Origin: Zelonia costaricensis | Lineage: Eukaryota > Euglenozoa > Kinetoplastea > Trypanosomatida > Trypanosomatidae | Assembly (NCBI GenBank): GCA_030849075.1 | Contig: JASAOO010003061.1 | Span: forward strand, 1-19,795 | Direction of reading: 5' to 3' | DNA: 19,795 nt | Shown here: one piece after another, positions 17,243-19,795 of the stretch | Layout of the letters: each line of letters begins with the position of its first letter | Position numbering within the stretch: position 1 is the first letter of the stretch | Translations under genes and position numbers: made by a program | The notes under the pieces: generated by a model | Database searches by the model: none | What the model was told of the DNA's origin: nothing | What the model saw: the letters and a program-made list of their open reading frames with translations, nothing else

Positions 17243-18904
17243 TCAAAACAAGTCGCGCATGAGGGCGTCGTCGTCGTCGCGGTCGCGCGCACCGTGCGCT
17301 GGGCCGGAGCGTGGTGCCTTCTGCCCAACCACCCGCGTGTAGCCCTCCCGCTCGGGCCGCGTGTGCAGCCACGACTCCACCGGCTGCGGAAGCCCCCGCC
17401 CGGAGAAGGCGCCGTGCACCACCACCTCCCCAGAGCTCAAGCCAGCGTAGACGCAGCCGTCCTCGCGACTCGCGTCGGCGCACGCGCACAGCACGTCCTC
17501 GTCCTGCCTCCCCGCGCGCCAGGCCCAGGTGGGGTCGAGGCGGCCGGATGGGCCGCTGCTGAACTGTACCACGTGTCCGCCCAGTGCCCCGCGGTAGCCC
17601 GCGCGACTTGTGCACGTCAGCAGCGCCATCGGCGGCACCCCAACCGTGAGCGCTGTGGTGTCCAGCACGTGGGACAGCCCCGTGGCCACCTCCTCCACCA
17701 CACCTGTGGCCGTCGCCGCAGCAGAGGTGGTGAGGCGGCGGAGGTCGATCAGCTTCACTGTGCTGCCGAGGCGAACCGCGAGCGCGTACTCGCCACCCGC
17801 GGCCTCCGCTGACGCTGACGCGACCACCTCGTCACTTGGGCGGCGCACCTCCAGCATGCCGCCCACGTGCTTCTCCATGAAGGGGTCCTCCTCTGCAGCT
17901 GCTCTGCCCGGCTTGCCAGACGCGGCGGGGGCGTAGAGGTCGAGGGTCGCCACAGCCCCGCCGGGACGATACTTGACGCGGCTGTCCCAGATCTGAACCC
18001 GCCCGTCCTCGCCGCCGCTCGCAAACACGCGGCCCAGCCCGCCCGACACGCCGTCAAGACTCGCCACGCTCTCCACCACGTGCGTGTCCGTCACCTGGCC
18101 CGAGCCGTGCTTCACGGCGTACACGCTGTGCTGCTTGAAGGTGGCACTGCTCCAGAGCCGCACCGTGCCGTCCTGGCTGCCCGTGTAGAAGGCCGCGGCG
18201 TCGTGCGCGTGCGGGGCGACGCACGTGACGGGTGCGCGGTGGCCCTTGCACTGCAGCACATCCATCAGACCCCGCTCCCCCATCGCGCAGTAGCCGAGCT
18301 GCTCCCCCGTCGCCCGCACGAGGGCCGGGCAGTCGCCGTCCTGGCACGCCACCAGGTAGCCGCCGTCCCTCGCCCACGCCAAGGCGATGATGGGCTGCAG
18401 CCCGGAAATGCGGTTCACAAAGGGCGTCAGCACCCGCGTCGGCTGCACACGGTGCGACTTCATGGCAGCCGCGAAGTCCCACATGCACAGCTGGCCGTCC
18501 TCGCTACCCGCGCATAGCGTGGTGCCGGCGGGGTTGAGGGCTAGACAGCGGACGCGCCCCTTGATGTCGCTGTGCAGGCGGTAGCCCGCGTCGGGGCTGT
18601 TGTGCAGCGGCCCGCCGTGATGCGGCAGCGGCGGCGACGACGCGCTGACGGTCTGGGGCGGGCTGCGAGCGGATGCAGCGGGTACCTCAGAACCGGGCAC
18701 CAGGCGAGGGGCCGTGCGCACAAACGGGAATGCCGACGACGAGGTGGGCGGGCCGGTGGTTGGTGCCACATCAGCGCTGGCGGCCGTGGCCGCCGGGGGG
18801 CTACCCGCTGTTGTCGTAGCGGTGCTTGCCGTCGCGACAGCGTGCACCGTCACCTCGGCCGGGTCGTAGTCGTCATCGCTGCTGCTGCTGTGTTCGCCTG
18901 ACAT
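17243..18904 (-). CDS. WD40-repeat protein, WDR70/gastrulation-defective-like
   Basis: The 553-aa product is a beta-propeller. Clear repeats end in MWDF (141-144), RLWS (249-252), QIWD (304-307) and KLID (384-387), with the GS-DG turns at 133-137 (GSEDG), 242-246 (GSQDG) and 297-301 (GGEDG). Order and wording fit WDR70: an acidic N-terminus (SSSSDDDYDPAE, 6-17) and a Ser/Pro-rich linker to about 105, then a blade ending in WDFA, a KGH-P-TC block (220-228), a FYTGSQDGTVRLW blade, a blade with GRVQIWDSRVKY, and a late GEVVVHG strand (492-498). In other eukaryotes WDR70 is nuclear and linked to chromatin ubiquitination. The C-terminus is acidic and ends DDDDALMRDLF, which could be a docking motif. 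The start follows a predicted acceptor. The open frame upstream begins at a TTG. WD40 is certain, the WDR70 assignment moderate. Confidence 0.88.
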   Translation of the reverse strand: MSGEHSSSSDDDYDPAEVTVHAVATASTATTTAGSPPAATAASADVAPTTGPPTSSSAFPFVRTAPRLVPGSEVPAASARSPPQTVSASSPPLPHHGGPLHNSPDAGYRLHSDIKGRVRCLALNPAGTTLCAGSEDGQLCMWDFAAAMKSHRVQPTRVLTPFVNRISGLQPIIALAWARDGGYLVACQDGDCPALVRATGEQLGYCAMGERGLMDVLQCKGHRAPVTCVAPHAHDAAAFYTGSQDGTVRLWSSATFKQHSVYAVKHGSGQVTDTHVVESVASLDGVSGGLGRVFASGGEDGRVQIWDSRVKYRPGGAVATLDLYAPAASGKPGRAAAEEDPFMEKHVGGMLEVRRPSDEVVASASAEAAGGEYALAVRLGSTVKLIDLRRLTTSAAATATGVVEEVATGLSHVLDTTALTVGVPPMALLTCTSRAGYRGALGGHVVQFSSGPSGRLDPTWAWRAGRQDEDVLCACADASREDGCVYAGLSSGEVVVHGAFSGRGLPQPVESWLHTRPEREGYTRVVGQKAPRSGPAHGARDRDDDDALMRDLF

Positions 18905-18982
18905 GTGGCACGCCGAGCGCTCGTGGCGAGGGGCAAGAGAGAAGCCGGGTGGCAAAGGTAGGCCACACTCAACGCGTGGTTT

Positions 18983-19032
18983 CTATGCAAGGGGGGGGGG
19001 GGCGGTAAAGGAGGAGGTGCGGGAGGGAAGAT
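18983..19032 (-). promoter_or_regulatory. Predicted spliced-leader acceptor for the WD40 mRNA
   Basis: A strong pyrimidine tract on the minus strand, including a run of 12 C (18991-19002), is followed by TTGCATAG with AG at 18984-18983. The 5' UTR is 78 nt and has no ATG before 18904. The C-run may vary in length between strains. Confidence 0.6.
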
Positions 19033-19742
19033 GCGGGGAGGGCGACCACGCCACTACGTTTCTGTGTTGCGCTACTGTGACACGTGGGTGGGGATGAGAG
19101 GGGCGGTGATTCGTGAGACAAGAGAAAAGGGCTGAAGAGCACCGCGCAATGCACGCACTGGGGATTGGCGTCGGTGGCTCGAGGCGGGGGGGGAGGGGGG
19201 CAGTGGGCAGTCGGCGAGGCTGGCGTCCTCGCTGACCGTGCACACGCCACAGCCTCCCGCTCCCCCCACCACCCCTCCCCTGTCTACCTCTACGCTGCGT
19301 CACGCGAACGCACAGGAGGCAGCGGTGAAGTGCATCGCCGGTATCGGCGGCGATGGCGGGCGGGCCGCACCAGGCAGCTGCCCACCCACCCACACGCCCT
19401 CCCCATCCCCGGTGCGCTCCACCCTGCCGTCCCTTGCCTTTCTGCGGGCACTGAGAACACAGCGGACGCTGCTGGTGCCGCAGTCTGCGCATGTGCCGCG
19501 CTTTCCCCCCCCCCCGGTTCCGAATTGTGTTGCTTCGTTTCCTTCTTCTTTTCTTTTTTTCTTTTTTGGCGTTTGACAGAAATGATGAGCACAAAAGATG
19601 CAAAACGAAAAGGTGGTCATGGAAGAGGACCCGTGCGAAGATGCCGAGTCACACGCAGGCACATTTCCCCGCCAACACACACGATGTCGCGCACGCTGGC
19701 GGGTCCACGTGCCTGCGTGTGTGCGCCTGTCTGTCGGTCACC
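19033..19742. other. Spacer upstream of the WD40 gene: 3' flank of the partial right-edge gene
   Basis: About 710 bp with no convincing gene. It has a perfect 8-bp hairpin near 19333, a C-run at 19505-19514 and a T-rich/CT tract on the plus strand at about 19530-19570. On the minus strand it is the expected 3' UTR of the gene that ends at 19743. Confidence 0.55.
19333..19355. repeat. Perfect 8-bp hairpin (7-nt loop)
   Basis: CATCGCCG (19333-19340) and CGGCGATG (19348-19355) are exact reverse complements. It lies in the presumed 3' UTR of the right-edge gene. It could be a stability or processing element, with no direct support. Confidence 0.45.
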
Positions 19743-19795
19743 TTACCAGTTCCAGCGGTGCGGGGCATCGCCCGGCTTCACGGTGAAGACGGAGC
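19743..19795 (-). CDS. C-terminal end of an unidentified gene (partial, runs off the right edge)
   Basis: Reading the minus strand from 19793 gives 16 codons (SVFTVKPGDAPHRWNW) and a TAA at 19745-19743. In this frame 15 of 16 third positions are G or C, as in Leishmania coding sequence. The other two frames either stop at once or have much lower third-position GC. The direction and spacing fit the polycistron. The tail PHRWNW at the very end does not identify a family. The fragment is too short to exclude chance. Confidence 0.5.
   Translation of the reverse strand, partial: SVFTVKPGDAPHRWNW

Noticed and set aside
1..19795. tRNA genes, CRISPR arrays, bacterial operon signals
   Set aside because: No B-box-like sequence in a tRNA context, no spaced direct repeats, and no Shine-Dalgarno or terminator pattern. 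The layout is that of a trypanosomatid polycistron.

Overview
The window looks like nuclear DNA of a trypanosomatid of the Leishmania group (Leishmaniinae). The evidence is high GC content, intronless genes all on one strand, and kilobase-scale intergenic spacers built of long homopurine/homopyrimidine runs, GT/CA microsatellites and G-runs. On the coding strand, just upstream of each start codon, there is a polypyrimidine tract followed by an AG, which is the signature of spliced-leader trans-splicing. The species cannot be fixed from the sequence alone.

All supported genes are on the minus strand, so transcription runs from right to left as part of one polycistronic unit. In transcription order they are: the last 16 codons of an unidentified gene (19795-19743); a WD40 protein resembling WDR70 (18904-17243); a protein with a probable Spef1/CLAMP-type CH-like domain, a candidate flagellar or microtubule protein (16775-15609); a 793-aa protein I do not recognise, with a basic N-terminus (14490-12109); a protein with a probable NSRP1/DUF2040 splicing-regulator core (11087-9879); a 422-aa low-complexity protein with a C-terminal coiled coil (8126-6858); and an apparently intact 5-methylthioribose kinase of the methionine salvage pathway (5742-4267). 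Left of that, 4.27 kb holds no convincing gene. It is pyrimidine-rich on the coding strand and ends at the left edge in a strong polypyrimidine tract that probably belongs to the next gene, outside the window.

Starts were chosen as the first true ATG after the predicted splice acceptor. For all six complete genes there is no ATG between the predicted AG and the chosen start. Longer open frames upstream begin at GTG or TTG, or at an ATG upstream of the acceptor, and were discarded.

The genes do not form a functional pathway. Neighbours in a trypanosomatid polycistron are usually unrelated and are regulated after transcription through their UTRs. The points of most interest are the methylthioribose kinase, which is unexpected beside the usual MTA phosphorylase route; an NSRP1-like protein in a lineage with almost no cis-splicing; possible retroposon remnants and unusual composition in two 3' flanks; and a small cluster of perfect hairpins in the large left spacer.
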